Of a stretch of 33,691 bases of DNA, positions 7,501 to 15,702 are shown in pieces; the stretch's first letter is position 1; the number at the start of each line of letters is the position of its first letter. The notes under the pieces were generated by a model. The model was not told the origin of the DNA. It worked only from the letters and a program-made list of their open reading frames with translations, and searched no databases. The DNA comes from Phenylobacterium sp. (lineage in GTDB: Bacteria > Pseudomonadota > Alphaproteobacteria > Caulobacterales > Caulobacteraceae), in NCBI RefSeq assembly GCF_030693625.1, contig NZ_JAUYAF010000040.1, positions 1 to 33,691 of the forward strand, in the 5' to 3' direction. The position numbers and the translations under genes are program-made.

Positions 7501-9027
7501 GTGGCCGACCGGATCCACCATGACGGCGTCCTGATCGTCGGCGCGGGCCTGGCTGGCCTGAGCGCGGCCCTGGCCGCCGCGCCGCGCAGCGTCCTGCTGC
7601 TCACCGGCGCCCCCCTGAACCAGGGCTGCTCGTCGGCCTGGGCGCAAGGGGGGATGGCGGCGGCCTTGTCGGCTGACGACGCGCCCGCCCTGCACGCCGC
7701 CGACACCATCGCGGCGGGCGCGGGCCTGGTGGATTCCGCCATGGCCCACCTGCTGGCCAAGGAAGGCCCGGCCGCCGTGCGCCACCTGGCGGCCCTGGGG
7801 GCCCCCTTCGACCGCGACGCCGCCGGCGACTTCGCCACCAGCCTGGAGGCCGCCCACTCCCGCAGCCGCGTGGCCCGGGTGAAGGGCGACCAGGCCGGCC
7901 GCGCGATCATGGAGGCGGTCGTCCAGACGGCTCTTTCTTCACGGCACATCGAGGTCCGGGCCGGCATGCGCCTGCGCGGCGTGCTGCACGACCTGAGCGG
8001 CCGGGTTCGCGGCGTCGTGGCCGAAGAGGGCGGACGCCTGATCGAGATCACCGCGCCAGCCACCCTGTTCGCCACCGGCGGCATCGGCGGCCTCTACGCG
8101 GTCACCACCACCCCAGCCGAACTACAGGGCGAGGGCCTGGCCCTGGCGGCCCTGGCCGGCGCCACCATCGCCGATCCCGAGTTCGTGCAGTTCCACCCCA
8201 CGGCCATCGATATCGGCCGTGATCCCGCCCCCCTGGCCACCGAGGCCCTGCGCGGCGAGGGGGCCCGGCTGATCAATGCGGCGGGCGAGTTCTTCATGGC
8301 CGGCTACCACCCGGACGCCGAGCTGGCGCCACGCGACGTGGTGGCCCGCGCCATCCATGCCGAGCTGGCCGCCGGCCGAGGCGCCTTCCTGGACGCTCGC
8401 GCCGCCGTCGGCGATCACTTCCCCGAGGAGTTTCCCGCCGTCTACGCCGCCTGCCTGTCGGGCGGCGTCGATCCACGCGTACAGCCGATCCCCGTTGCGC
8501 CAGCCTGCCACTACCACATGGGCGGCATCGTCACCGACGCCAACGGCCAGACCTCCCTGGAGGGGCTGTTCGCGGCCGGCGAGTGCGCGTCCACCGGCGT
8601 GCACGGCGCCAATCGCCTGGCGTCCAACTCCCTGCTTGAGGCCGCCGTCTTCGGGACCCGCGCTGGCAAGGCGGCCCGCGAGCAACGCGAGGCCCCCTCC
8701 GGTCCCCTGCGCCGCATCCTGACCCCGGACCTGCCGGCGCAGGCCCTGGCCGCCCTGCGCATCGGCATGAGCCGCGACGCCGGCGTGGTCCGCGACGGCG
8801 CCGGCCTCACCAACCTGCTTTCCGAGATCGATCGCTTCGAGGCCGCCCACGGCCGCGCCGGCCCCCTGGTGGCCGCCCGCCTGACAGCCCAGTGCGCCCT
8901 GGACCGCAAGGAAAGCCGGGGCGGCCATTACCGCTCCGACTTCCCTGAGCCCCTGCCCCCCAAGCGGACCTTCGTCACCTTCGCCGACCTCAAGTCGGAT
9001 GACCCTCTCAGTTTAGCGGCCGAATGA
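7501..9027 (+). CDS. nadB: L-aspartate oxidase
   Basis: The 508-residue FAD enzyme oxidises L-aspartate to iminoaspartate, the substrate of NadA. The dinucleotide-binding GAGLAG lies at residues 14-19. The flavin-proximal SSAWAQGGMAAA follows at about 42-53, and the active-site block HYHMGGIVTDANG with GLFAAGECASTGVHGANRL lies around 337-375, as in the succinate dehydrogenase/fumarate reductase flavoprotein family. The start is GTG, one base after the nadA stop, so translation is probably coupled. The 3' end overlaps nadC by four bases (ATGA). Slightly shorter than E. coli NadB, within the usual range. Confidence 0.96.
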   Translation: MADRIHHDGVLIVGAGLAGLSAALAAAPRSVLLLTGAPLNQGCSSAWAQGGMAAALSADDAPALHAADTIAAGAGLVDSAMAHLLAKEGPAAVRHLAALGAPFDRDAAGDFATSLEAAHSRSRVARVKGDQAGRAIMEAVVQTALSSRHIEVRAGMRLRGVLHDLSGRVRGVVAEEGGRLIEITAPATLFATGGIGGLYAVTTTPAELQGEGLALAALAGATIADPEFVQFHPTAIDIGRDPAPLATEALRGEGARLINAAGEFFMAGYHPDAELAPRDVVARAIHAELAAGRGAFLDARAAVGDHFPEEFPAVYAACLSGGVDPRVQPIPVAPACHYHMGGIVTDANGQTSLEGLFAAGECASTGVHGANRLASNSLLEAAVFGTRAGKAAREQREAPSGPLRRILTPDLPAQALAALRIGMSRDAGVVRDGAGLTNLLSEIDRFEAAHGRAGPLVAARLTAQCALDRKESRGGHYRSDFPEPLPPKRTFVTFADLKSDDPLSLAAE

Positions 9028-9869
9028 TCCAACCCCTCCCCGACCTGCTGATCGAACCCACCGTCCGCGCCGCGCTTGCCGAAGACCTCGGCCGGGCGGG
9101 GGACATCACGGCCCAGGCCTGCATCGACGCCGACGCCGAGATGAGCGTGGTCTTCGCCACCCGGCAGAGCGGCGTGGTGGCGGGCCTGGCCTGCGCGCGC
9201 CTGGCGATCCTGGCCCTCGACCCCAAGGCCAGCTTCGAGGCCGTGGTGGAGGACGGCGCCAGCGTCGAGGCTGGCGCGGTCCTGGCCAAGGTCACCGGCA
9301 ATGCACGCGCCATCCTGTCGGCCGAACGCACGGCCTTGAACCTGATGGGCCGCCTGTCCGGGGTCGCCACCCTGACGCGGGCCTATGTCGACCAGACCCA
9401 GGGCACCGCCGCCCGCATTGTCGACACCCGCAAGACCACGCCGGGCCTGCGCCACCTGGAGAAATACGCGGTGCGCTGCGGCGGCGGGGTCAACCACCGC
9501 TTCGGGCTGGATGACGCCATCCTGATCAAGGACAACCATGTCGCGGCCTGCGGCGGGGTCGCCAATGCGCTCAAACGCGCGCGGGCCTTCGCCGGCCACC
9601 TCACCAAGGTGGAGCTGGAGGTCGACAGCCTGGAGCAGCTTCGCGAAGCCCTGCCGCACGGCGCCGACGTGATCATGCTGGACAATTTCAGTCCCGACGA
9701 CCTGAAGACCGCCGTGGCCCTGGCCGGCGACAAGGTGGTGCTGGAGGCCTCGGGCGGTGTGAACCTGCAGACGGTGCGCGCCATCGCGCAAAGCGGCGTC
9801 CAGGTGATCAGCGTCGGCGCCCTGACCCACTCGGCGCCGGTGCTCGACATCGGCCTCGACGCCGTCTGA
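9024..9869 (+). CDS. nadC: Nicotinate-nucleotide diphosphorylase (carboxylating)
   Basis: The 281-residue cytoplasmic enzyme converts quinolinate and PRPP to nicotinate mononucleotide with loss of CO2, closing the de novo branch of NAD synthesis. Typical blocks are present: NLMGRLSGVAT, DTRKTTPGLR from residue 134, EKYAVRCGGGVNHR, and the PRPP/quinolinate region ILIKDNH. The C-terminal EASGGVNLQTV and ISVGALTHS form the phosphate-binding end of the barrel. It overlaps nadB by ATGA, so all three genes form one translationally coupled operon. No terminator is obvious directly after it. Confidence 0.97.
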   Translation: MIQPLPDLLIEPTVRAALAEDLGRAGDITAQACIDADAEMSVVFATRQSGVVAGLACARLAILALDPKASFEAVVEDGASVEAGAVLAKVTGNARAILSAERTALNLMGRLSGVATLTRAYVDQTQGTAARIVDTRKTTPGLRHLEKYAVRCGGGVNHRFGLDDAILIKDNHVAACGGVANALKRARAFAGHLTKVELEVDSLEQLREALPHGADVIMLDNFSPDDLKTAVALAGDKVVLEASGGVNLQTVRAIAQSGVQVISVGALTHSAPVLDIGLDAV

Positions 9870-9929
9870 ATTCTCGGAACAAGGCGGCGGCCGGTCGGTT
9901 CTCTTCTCAAGCAAGAGGAGATCAAGACC

Positions 9930-10142
9930 ATGTCCAAAGCCCCTCCCATTCCGCCGGAACAGCAGTCCTTCAAGGGCGAGAAGCCCGACATCACTGGGGC
10001 CAACCAAGGCCGCCGTGACCAGCAGACCGGCCTGCAGTCCACCGAGACCGGCGACGGTGACGTGAACCTGCGCGAGCAAGGCCGCCAGGGGAACATCCAC
10101 CAGAACGTCGACAGCGTGCAGCACAAGGTTCAGGACCGCTGA
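9930..10142 (+). CDS. Small polar protein of unknown function (70 aa)
   Basis: The 70-residue product is almost entirely hydrophilic, rich in Gln, Gly, Asp and Lys, with no hydrophobic core or signal peptide. It is probably disordered. A strong ribosome site (AAGAGGAG) precedes the ATG. It is followed after one base by a second small polar gene, and the pair ends in a strong terminator, so they form a two-gene unit, perhaps read through from nadC. I do not recognise a family. Confidence 0.7.
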   Translation: MSKAPPIPPEQQSFKGEKPDITGANQGRRDQQTGLQSTETGDGDVNLREQGRQGNIHQNVDSVQHKVQDR

Positions 10143-10143
10143 C

Positions 10144-10374
10144 ATGCCTGAGAAACACCCCAACACCGAACGCTGGGGCGGCCCGGGCGCGAGCCACGAG
10201 GACGCCTCCAAGCCGCAACCGCCCAAGATCGATCCCCGCGCGCCGGGCGAGCCCACCAACACCCCCTTCAGCCACGTCTCCGGAGGCGGCGGTGAGCGTG
10301 ACCGACACCACGCCCATGACGTGAAGGGCAAACGCGATACACAGGAAAACAGCGCCGAGCGCGCCAAACCATGA
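10144..10374 (+). CDS. Small polar protein of unknown function (76 aa)
   Basis: The 76-residue product is rich in Pro, Gly, His, Lys and Glu, with no membrane segment and a His/Arg/Asp cluster (GERDRHHAHD) at about residues 50-59. It is likely disordered. It lies one base after the 70-residue gene and shares its composition but shows no clear sequence similarity to it. The intrinsic terminator at 10379-10413 follows directly. Function unknown; a stress-related role is only a guess from composition. Confidence 0.68.
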   Translation: MPEKHPNTERWGGPGASHEDASKPQPPKIDPRAPGEPTNTPFSHVSGGGGERDRHHAHDVKGKRDTQENSAERAKP

Positions 10375-10378
10375 CCCG

Positions 10379-10413
10379 CTCAAGCCCGCCCTGACCGGCG
10401 GGCTTGAGTTTTT
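10379..10413 (+). terminator. Strong intrinsic terminator
   Basis: A perfect 12-bp stem (CTCAAGCCCGCC at 10379-10390 with GGCGGGCTTGAG at 10397-10408), a six-base loop and TTTTT at 10409-10413. It ends the small-gene pair and probably everything transcribed from the nad promoter. Confidence 0.95.
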
Positions 10414-10492
10414 CTGGCGTGACCGCGGCGGCTTGCGGGACTACCTCCAAACGATTGTTTGAATTCATTCCAGTCTCGCCAGGAAGTTTCCC

Positions 10493-11476
10493 ATGACCAC
10501 CGCCCGCCAGATCCACCTCGTCCGCCGCCCCAACGGCAAGCCGGTGCTTGAGGACTTCGCCCTGGTGGAGGCCCCCGTCGCCGACGCCGCCGAGGGCGAG
10601 ATCCAGGTCACGGCCCTGCTGATGTCGGTGGACCCCTACATGCGGCCGCGCCTCGACGCCGATCAGGCCTTGGACGCGCCGTTGCTGGGCGGCGGCATCG
10701 GCCGGGTGACCCAGTCGAAGAACCCCAAGTTCAAGGAGGGTGACCTGGTCCGCCACGGCGCCGGCTTCCGCGAGACCTTCGTCTCTGACGGGCGCGGCGT
10801 CTCGGTGCTGAACCGCGATCCGGACCTGCCGCTGAGCGTCTATATGCACGCGCTCGGCGGCACCGGCATCACCGCCTATGGCGGCCTGCTGGGCACCGGC
10901 GCCCTGAAGGACGGCGAGCAGGTCTTCGTCTCCACCGCCGGCGGGGCGGTGGGCTCGGTCGTGGCCCAGATCGCCAAGATCAAGGGCTGCTACGTGGTGG
11001 GCTCCACCGGGACCGACGAGAAGGCCGCCTGGCTGAAGGGCGAGGTCGGGATCGACGCGGTGATCAACTACAAGAAAGAGAACCTGGCCGAGGCCCTGAA
11101 GGCGGCCACGCCCAAGGGCATCGACGTCTATTTCGAGAATGTCGGCGGCGCGCACCTGGACGCCGCCCTGCCCCGCATGAACGTGCGCGGCCGCATCCCG
11201 GTCTGCGGCATGATCTCCACCTATAACGGCGACGGCGAAGGGGTGAAGAACCTATTCTCCCTGATCTATGGCCGCATCCGCATGGAGGGCTTCGTCGCCG
11301 GCGACTTCCCGCACATGAACGCCGACTTCCTGGCCGACATGACAGGTTGGCTGAAGTCGGGTCAGATCAAGTACCAGGAGACCATCCTGGACGGCTTCGA
11401 GCGTGCGCCGGAAGGTCTGATCGGTCTGTTCGACGGCCTGAACAACGGCAAGATGCTGATCCACATCGCCGACTAG
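10493..11476 (+). CDS. NADP-dependent MDR oxidoreductase (CurA-like)
   Basis: The 327-residue protein belongs to the zinc-independent medium-chain dehydrogenase/reductase family, leukotriene B4 dehydrogenase/CurA branch, which reduces alpha,beta-unsaturated ketones or aldehydes with NADPH. The N-terminal block VDPYMRPRL (about residues 45-53) is diagnostic. The Rossmann segment VFVSTAGGAVGSVVAQIAKI (about 144-163) and the FENVGG turn (about 213-218) bind the cofactor. No zinc-ligand pattern is seen. An AGGAAG ribosome site precedes the ATG. It is monocistronic between two hairpin terminators. The natural substrate is not predictable; detoxification of reactive enones is the usual role. Confidence 0.92.
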   Translation: MTTARQIHLVRRPNGKPVLEDFALVEAPVADAAEGEIQVTALLMSVDPYMRPRLDADQALDAPLLGGGIGRVTQSKNPKFKEGDLVRHGAGFRETFVSDGRGVSVLNRDPDLPLSVYMHALGGTGITAYGGLLGTGALKDGEQVFVSTAGGAVGSVVAQIAKIKGCYVVGSTGTDEKAAWLKGEVGIDAVINYKKENLAEALKAATPKGIDVYFENVGGAHLDAALPRMNVRGRIPVCGMISTYNGDGEGVKNLFSLIYGRIRMEGFVAGDFPHMNADFLADMTGWLKSGQIKYQETILDGFERAPEGLIGLFDGLNNGKMLIHIAD

Positions 11477-11517
11477 GCGTTCCTCGGCGCTAGGCCCACC
11501 TTCCGGCGTTGGACGCC

Positions 11518-11548
11518 GTCCACTCCCCGGCCTGGCCGGGAGGTGGAC
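11518..11548. terminator. Bidirectional hairpin between convergent genes
   Basis: A long stem (GTCCACTCCCCGGCC against GGCCGGGAGGTGGAC, with a small mismatch after CCAC) centred on CTG lies between the ends of the CurA-like gene and the convergent DJ-1 gene. No clear T-run on either strand. Confidence 0.6.
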
Positions 11549-11566
11549 GTCAGCGCGACCCAACCC

Positions 11567-12253
11567 TTAGACGGCTTCCAGCCGGCGGGCGGCTTCCTCG
11601 GCCGCCTCCTGGCGCTCGCCCATGGCCCCGGCCATCATGGCTCTCACCGCCGCCAGGATCTCCGGCGGGGCGGTGTCCGGGGTCCCGGCGTTGAACGGCG
11701 GGGCGGGGGAATATTCCAGCCCAAGCTGCAGGGACTGGGCGAGCGCATCGCCCGCCAGCTCGGCCACCATGGTGAAGGCGAAGTCCAGGCCCGCGGTCAC
11801 CCCGCCGCCGGTGATGATATTGCCATCGCGGACCACACGGCCCTCGGTGACAATGACGCCGAAGGGCTTCAGCTGGTCCTTCCAGGCCCAGTGGCAGGTG
11901 GCGCGCTTGCCCTTCAGCAGGCCGGTGGCCGCCAGGATCAGCGAGCCGGTGCAGACGCTGGTGAGGTACTTCGCCCCGCCTGCCAGCCGCTTGATGTGGC
12001 TCATGAAGGCCTCGTCCAGCATGGCCGCGCTGGTCCCGAAGCCGCCGGGCACGCAGATCACGTCGCAGGTCTCGACCTGAGCGAGGTCGGCCAGGTTGGT
12101 GAAGGTCAGTCCGTCGGCCTCGATGTCGGCGCCGCCCATGGAGGCGACGATGATCTTCGCGCCGGGCACGCGACACAAGACCTGCTGCGGGCCGGTGAAG
12201 TCGAGGTGGGTGACGCCCGGATAGAGTGGGAAGACGATGACGAGGTCGGACAT
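11567..12253 (-). CDS. DJ-1/PfpI family protein, isonitrile hydratase-like
   Basis: The 228-residue class I glutamine amidotransferase-like protein has its nucleophile C101 in LTSVCTGSLILAATG, as in isonitrile hydratase (InhA) relatives that hydrate isonitriles to N-formamides. The VFPLYPGVTHLDFTGP N-terminus, VPGGFG (about 68-73) and the HWAWKDQL segment fit that subgroup. The ATG at 12253 is chosen over a TTG six codons upstream because GGGAG lies eight bases before it. It is divergent from a GlxA-type regulator that carries the same domain. A single-domain enzyme facing its own-domain regulator suggests that one compound class is both substrate and signal (inference). Confidence 0.88.
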   Translation of the reverse strand: MSDLVIVFPLYPGVTHLDFTGPQQVLCRVPGAKIIVASMGGADIEADGLTFTNLADLAQVETCDVICVPGGFGTSAAMLDEAFMSHIKRLAGGAKYLTSVCTGSLILAATGLLKGKRATCHWAWKDQLKPFGVIVTEGRVVRDGNIITGGGVTAGLDFAFTMVAELAGDALAQSLQLGLEYSPAPPFNAGTPDTAPPEILAAVRAMMAGAMGERQEAAEEAARRLEAV

Positions 12254-12337
12254 GGCGGGGTCTCCCTGCAAGTTGACGACTCCAGGGTCGCAGGCCTAGC
12301 GTCCGTCTGAAATGACAATCTTACCTCGGATTCAGCC

Positions 12338-13276
12338 ATGCCCCGGCAAATTGGCTTCCTGATCTTCCCCGACTTCCAGCTGCTGGACGCGGCCGGGCCG
12401 CTGGGCGCCTTCGAGATCGCCGGGCGCTACGTGCCGGGCGCCTACAGCCTGAAGGTGATGGCGGCGGAGCCGGGGATGGTCGCCAGTTCGGCCGCCGCCG
12501 GCATGGGCGCCGGAGCGCTGGACGAAGATCTCGACACCCTGGTGATCTCCGGCGGCATCGGGGCCAGCCAGGCGTCGAAGGACCCCGCGACCAAGGCCTA
12601 TATCCAGCGGGTGGCGGCCAGGGCGAGGCGGACGGCCAGCGTCTGTTCGGGCGCCTATCTGCTGGCCGAGGCCGGCCTGCTGGACGGCAAGCTCGCCACC
12701 ACCCACTGGGCCCGCAGCGCAGAACTGCAGAAGCGTTATCCCAAGGTCCGGGTGGAGGCCGACCGCATCTTCGTCCGGGACGGGGCGATCTGGACCTCGG
12801 CGGGGATCACGGCGGGGATCGACCTGTCCCTGGCCCTCATCGCGCAGGACCTGGGCGAGGACATCGCCCGCAAGACCGCCCAGACCCTGGTGGTCTATCA
12901 CCGGCGGCCGGGCGGCCAGTCGCAGTTCTCGGCCCTGATCGAGATGGGCGGCCAGGGTGGCCGGTTCGCGGGCCTGCTGGACTGGATGCGCGAGCATCTG
13001 GACCAGCCGCTCACCGTCGACCAGCTGGCCGACCGGGCCGCCATGAGCCCCCGCCACTTCGCCCGCGCCTTCGCCGCCGAGACCGGAATGACGCCGGCCA
13101 AGGCTGTGGAGCGCCTACGCCTGGAGACCGCGCGCGAGCGGGTGGAGGCCTCCTCCGATCCCATCGACCGCGTGGCCGAAACCGTGGGGTTCGGCGACCC
13201 CGAGCGGATGCGCCGCGCCTTCCTCCGCGCCTTCGGCCAGCCGCCCCAGGCCCTGCGGCGGGCGGCGCGGGCCTAG
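12338..13276 (+). CDS. GlxA-family regulator (DJ-1/PfpI domain plus AraC HTH)
   Basis: The 312-residue protein has an N-terminal DJ-1/PfpI domain (about residues 3-190; RTASVCSGAYLLAEAGLL with C103 at the nucleophile elbow) and a C-terminal AraC-type double helix-turn-helix (about 215-310; LADRAAMSPRHFARAFAAETGM, then DRVAETVGFGDPERMRRAF). Such proteins sense small nitrogenous metabolites and activate nearby catabolic genes. It is divergent from the DJ-1 enzyme across an 84-base gap, its likely target. The last four bases, CTAG, also supply the stop codon of the convergent DUF1003 gene. Confidence 0.92.
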   Translation: MPRQIGFLIFPDFQLLDAAGPLGAFEIAGRYVPGAYSLKVMAAEPGMVASSAAAGMGAGALDEDLDTLVISGGIGASQASKDPATKAYIQRVAARARRTASVCSGAYLLAEAGLLDGKLATTHWARSAELQKRYPKVRVEADRIFVRDGAIWTSAGITAGIDLSLALIAQDLGEDIARKTAQTLVVYHRRPGGQSQFSALIEMGGQGGRFAGLLDWMREHLDQPLTVDQLADRAAMSPRHFARAFAAETGMTPAKAVERLRLETARERVEASSDPIDRVAETVGFGDPERMRRAFLRAFGQPPQALRRAARA

Positions 13277-13830
13277 CCCCGCATCGCCTTCAGTTCGGCC
13301 ATGTCGCGCTTGAGCAGGTTCAGGGTCTCGGTCTGGGCCTTGATCACCTTGACCAGGTCCTCGCTGCGCAGGGCGTCGAGCTTGTCGTGCAGGTGCATGA
13401 TCTCCAGCTCGGCGCGCAGGTTCACGACATAGTCGTGCTCGGCGTTCACGCGGTCGCGCGCCGCGGCGCGGTTCTGGCTCATCATGATCACCGGCGCCTG
13501 CAGGGCCGCGATCATCGACATCATCAGGTTCAGGAAAATGAAGGGGTAGGGATCGAAGGTCAGATTCCCGGCCAGGACGTTCCAGGTCACCCAGGCGGTG
13601 AGCACCCCCAGGAAACTGAAGATGAAGGTCCACGATCCGCCAACCGCGGCGATGGTGTCGGCCAACCTCTGCCAGTAGGTGCGGTCGTCCCCCGTCAGCT
13701 TGGGGTTCAGCCCGCTCGGCTGCTCGGTGGCGATCAGGTCGATGACGCTTCGCTGCACCGGCGTCAGCTGATCGTAGCTGACTCCGAGCAGGGCCTGGGC
13801 CAGTTCGGCGTTGTGATCTCCGGCGTGCAT
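13273..13830 (-). CDS. DUF1003 domain membrane protein
   Basis: The 185-residue inner-membrane protein of the DUF1003 family has two helices at about residues 66-88 (WTFIFSFLGVLTAWVTW) and 95-117 (PFIFLNLMMSMIAALQAPVI). The family signature NLMMSMIAALQAP-IMMSQNR is followed by a C-terminal amphipathic, probably coiled-coil, region (about 128-183). The ATG at 13830 is chosen over one 21 codons upstream because AAGGAG lies six bases before it and the upstream codons look non-coding. Function of the family is unknown. It is convergent with the GlxA gene, sharing CTAG at 13273-13276. Confidence 0.9.
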   Translation of the reverse strand: MHAGDHNAELAQALLGVSYDQLTPVQRSVIDLIATEQPSGLNPKLTGDDRTYWQRLADTIAAVGGSWTFIFSFLGVLTAWVTWNVLAGNLTFDPYPFIFLNLMMSMIAALQAPVIMMSQNRAAARDRVNAEHDYVVNLRAELEIMHLHDKLDALRSEDLVKVIKAQTETLNLLKRDMAELKAMRG

Positions 13831-13936
13831 GAACGCTCCTTCGGTCGCGTTGGGCGAAGGGCGAGCTTCGGCTAGCGCCCAGCCCCACCGCAAGCCGCAG
13901 TGCGCCCGTCAGGCGCCCGTAATACGGCGAGGCCGA

Positions 13937-15091
13937 TCAGGAAGCGCTGGCGACCTTCGGGGCCACGGGCTCGGCGGGCTTGATTTGGCTGACCGGGGTC
14001 AACCTGCCCTTCTCAGCCTTGGCTTCCAGGGAAGGCGTGGCCGGCGCGGCCGCCGGTTCCGGGGTGGCCTGCTGCGCCGTTTCGGAGGGTCCAGAGACCA
14101 CCACCGCCGACGTCAGGCGGAAGTCCGGCGCACCCGCCTGGGCCGGCATCGGCGTCAGGCTGGCATAGACGGTCTCGGCGGCGGGCGTCTCATGATGGCC
14201 AGCCCGGCTGTCGGCGACATAGGTCGCAGGCGCCGCGCCACGGCCGAAGCGGTAGAAGATGTGGGTCCCGACCTGGGCCACCCGAACCATGCGGGCGCCC
14301 CAGTTGGGGGAGACGCCGGTGGTGTGGAAGCTGGTGGCGTCGCCCACCGAGGCCATCAGGCCTCCCGACAGGGCGCGACCGGCGACCTGCTTGGCGCGGT
14401 TCCAGGCGACGACCTCGCGGCCCCGACGCATGGAGCCGTCGCAGGCGAAGCTGAACTGGCATCCGCGAGCCCGGGCGGCGCCCTGGAACACGACACCGCA
14501 GACGCTCTTGGGATAGGCCGGATGGCGCACGCGGTTCAGCACCACCTGGGCCACGGCCTGCTGGCCGACGGCGGTCTCGCCGCGGGCTTCGAAATAGACG
14601 GCCTGGGTCAGGCACTCCAGCTCGCGCGAGGTCTCCAGCATGCCGGCCATGCGGAACGGCGGCGCCGACGGGACCAGGGGACCGGCGAAGGCGGCGCGCA
14701 GCACGACGGCAGACGCCGGGTTGCGGTCGCGCTTTTCCAGCCGGGCGGCGAGGATCGCGGACTGGCGGTCGCGCTCGGCGTCGCCGGCCACGGTGAAGGG
14801 GTCATGACGGCGCGCCACGGCCAGGATTCCAGGATCCATGTCGGCGGCTTCGCGCTGAAGAACGGCTTCCGAAAAGCCCCCGGCGGCGGCTTCGGCCAGG
14901 CGGGCCGTACGTTGGTGGTCGGTGGTGGCGCGCGCCATCCCGCCGGCCAGATAGGCGGCGCCGAGGCCCAGGCCGACGCCCGAACCCAGCAGCACAGCAC
15001 TGGTCAACGCACGCCAATCGGCGCGCGCCTGAGGTTTGGATAGCAAAGGATGGTTGTCCCGTGTGGCGAAGGCGGAAGCGCCCCCAGACAT
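13937..15091 (-). CDS. SleB-type cell wall hydrolase, membrane-anchored
   Basis: The 384-residue protein has a cytoplasmic N-terminus, one signal-anchor helix at about residues 30-52 (SAVLLGSGVGLGLGAAYLAGG), a linker, and a periplasmic hydrolase domain from about 158 to 285. The domain contains ECLTQAVYFEARGE (candidate catalytic E168), QVVLNRVRHPAYPKSVCGVVFQ and GCQFSFACDG. The C-terminal 90 residues are Pro/Ala-rich and low complexity. It cleaves peptidoglycan by family inference. It is a close paralogue of the lipoprotein hydrolase at 4940-6013; even the linker element DP-x-x-LA-ARRHDP is shared. The different anchors suggest action from the inner versus the outer membrane. Confidence 0.9.
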   Translation of the reverse strand: MSGGASAFATRDNHPLLSKPQARADWRALTSAVLLGSGVGLGLGAAYLAGGMARATTDHQRTARLAEAAAGGFSEAVLQREAADMDPGILAVARRHDPFTVAGDAERDRQSAILAARLEKRDRNPASAVVLRAAFAGPLVPSAPPFRMAGMLETSRELECLTQAVYFEARGETAVGQQAVAQVVLNRVRHPAYPKSVCGVVFQGAARARGCQFSFACDGSMRRGREVVAWNRAKQVAGRALSGGLMASVGDATSFHTTGVSPNWGARMVRVAQVGTHIFYRFGRGAAPATYVADSRAGHHETPAAETVYASLTPMPAQAGAPDFRLTSAVVVSGPSETAQQATPEPAAAPATPSLEAKAEKGRLTPVSQIKPAEPVAPKVASAS

Positions 15092-15332
15092 CGTTTGCTG
15101 CTCGACGCCCCTGCACGTGCTGGCGGCGTTCCGCGGCGGGCCTGCTCCTTACACGTGGAAGGCAGGCCATGGCGAAGTTGCCGTGCTTATGACCGCAGAG
15201 TTTACGATTCGCAAGCTCATATTGCAGCGCAGCATGGAAATGCCTGTGGACAGGCGCCTCTGCAGGCCGTTCGGAACCTCTACCGTTCGCCGCCGTTCTT
15301 CCCGCCGAGACCCCCTGAACCGGAGCTATGTC

Positions 15333-15515
15333 ATGCGGAAAACCCTTAGCCTTCTTGCCATTGCGAGCGTCGCCCTGACCCTCGCGGCCTGTGGCCACAA
15401 CGTCGAGCAGCGCGCCTCCACCGGCGCCATCACCGGCGCCGTGATCGGTGGCCCCGTGGGCGCCGCCGCCGGCGCGGCGGTGGGTACGGTCGTCAGCAAG
15501 GCGGTCGACAAGTAG
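15333..15515 (+). CDS. Small glycine-zipper lipoprotein (60 aa)
   Basis: The ATG at 15333 has GGAG seven bases upstream. A short positively charged N-terminus (MRK) is followed by a hydrophobic stretch and a clear lipobox LAAC with C20 as the lipidated residue. The mature 41 residues contain a Gly/Ala zipper (TGAITGAVIGGPVGAAAGAA), as in small outer-membrane lipoproteins of the entericidin/OsmB-like kind. It is followed by a hairpin terminator. It probably sits in an envelope membrane as a stress or structural lipoprotein; the exact role is unknown. The upstream 241 bases hold no gene I can support, only a short hairpin near 15242. Confidence 0.85.
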   Translation: MRKTLSLLAIASVALTLAACGHNVEQRASTGAITGAVIGGPVGAAAGAAVGTVVSKAVDK

Positions 15516-15523
15516 TCCTGGCG

Positions 15524-15548
15524 ATGGCCCCGCGCGCTGCGGGGCCAT
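15524..15548 (+). terminator. GC-rich hairpin after the small lipoprotein gene
   Basis: A perfect 10-bp stem (ATGGCCCCGC at 15524-15533 with GCGGGGCCAT at 15539-15548) and a five-base loop begin eight bases after the stop codon. The T-run is missing, but stem strength and position suggest termination or 3'-end protection. Confidence 0.75.
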
Positions 15549-15622
15549 AGTCCAACTGTGTCATGTGGCGCTCCCCGCTCTGACTAGAGTCGTATCGAAG
15601 CTACGATTCTTGGGGGCCCAAC

Positions 15623-15700
15623 GTGGGACATGTCATCTACGCCGTCATGACGTTGGCTGCGGTCATTGCGATCGCCGTCATGGGCGGGCATCCTATCTGA
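15623..15700 (+). CDS. Possible 25-residue membrane peptide
   Basis: A GTG-started frame encodes 25 residues, of which about 18 form one hydrophobic helix (VMTLAAVIAIAVMGG). It ends two bases before the ATG of the secreted-protein gene, so it could be a coupled small membrane protein or leader peptide. A G-rich stretch upstream may serve as ribosome site. Support is limited to hydrophobicity and placement; chance cannot be excluded. Confidence 0.35.
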   Translation: MGHVIYAVMTLAAVIAIAVMGGHPI

Positions 15701-15702
15701 CG

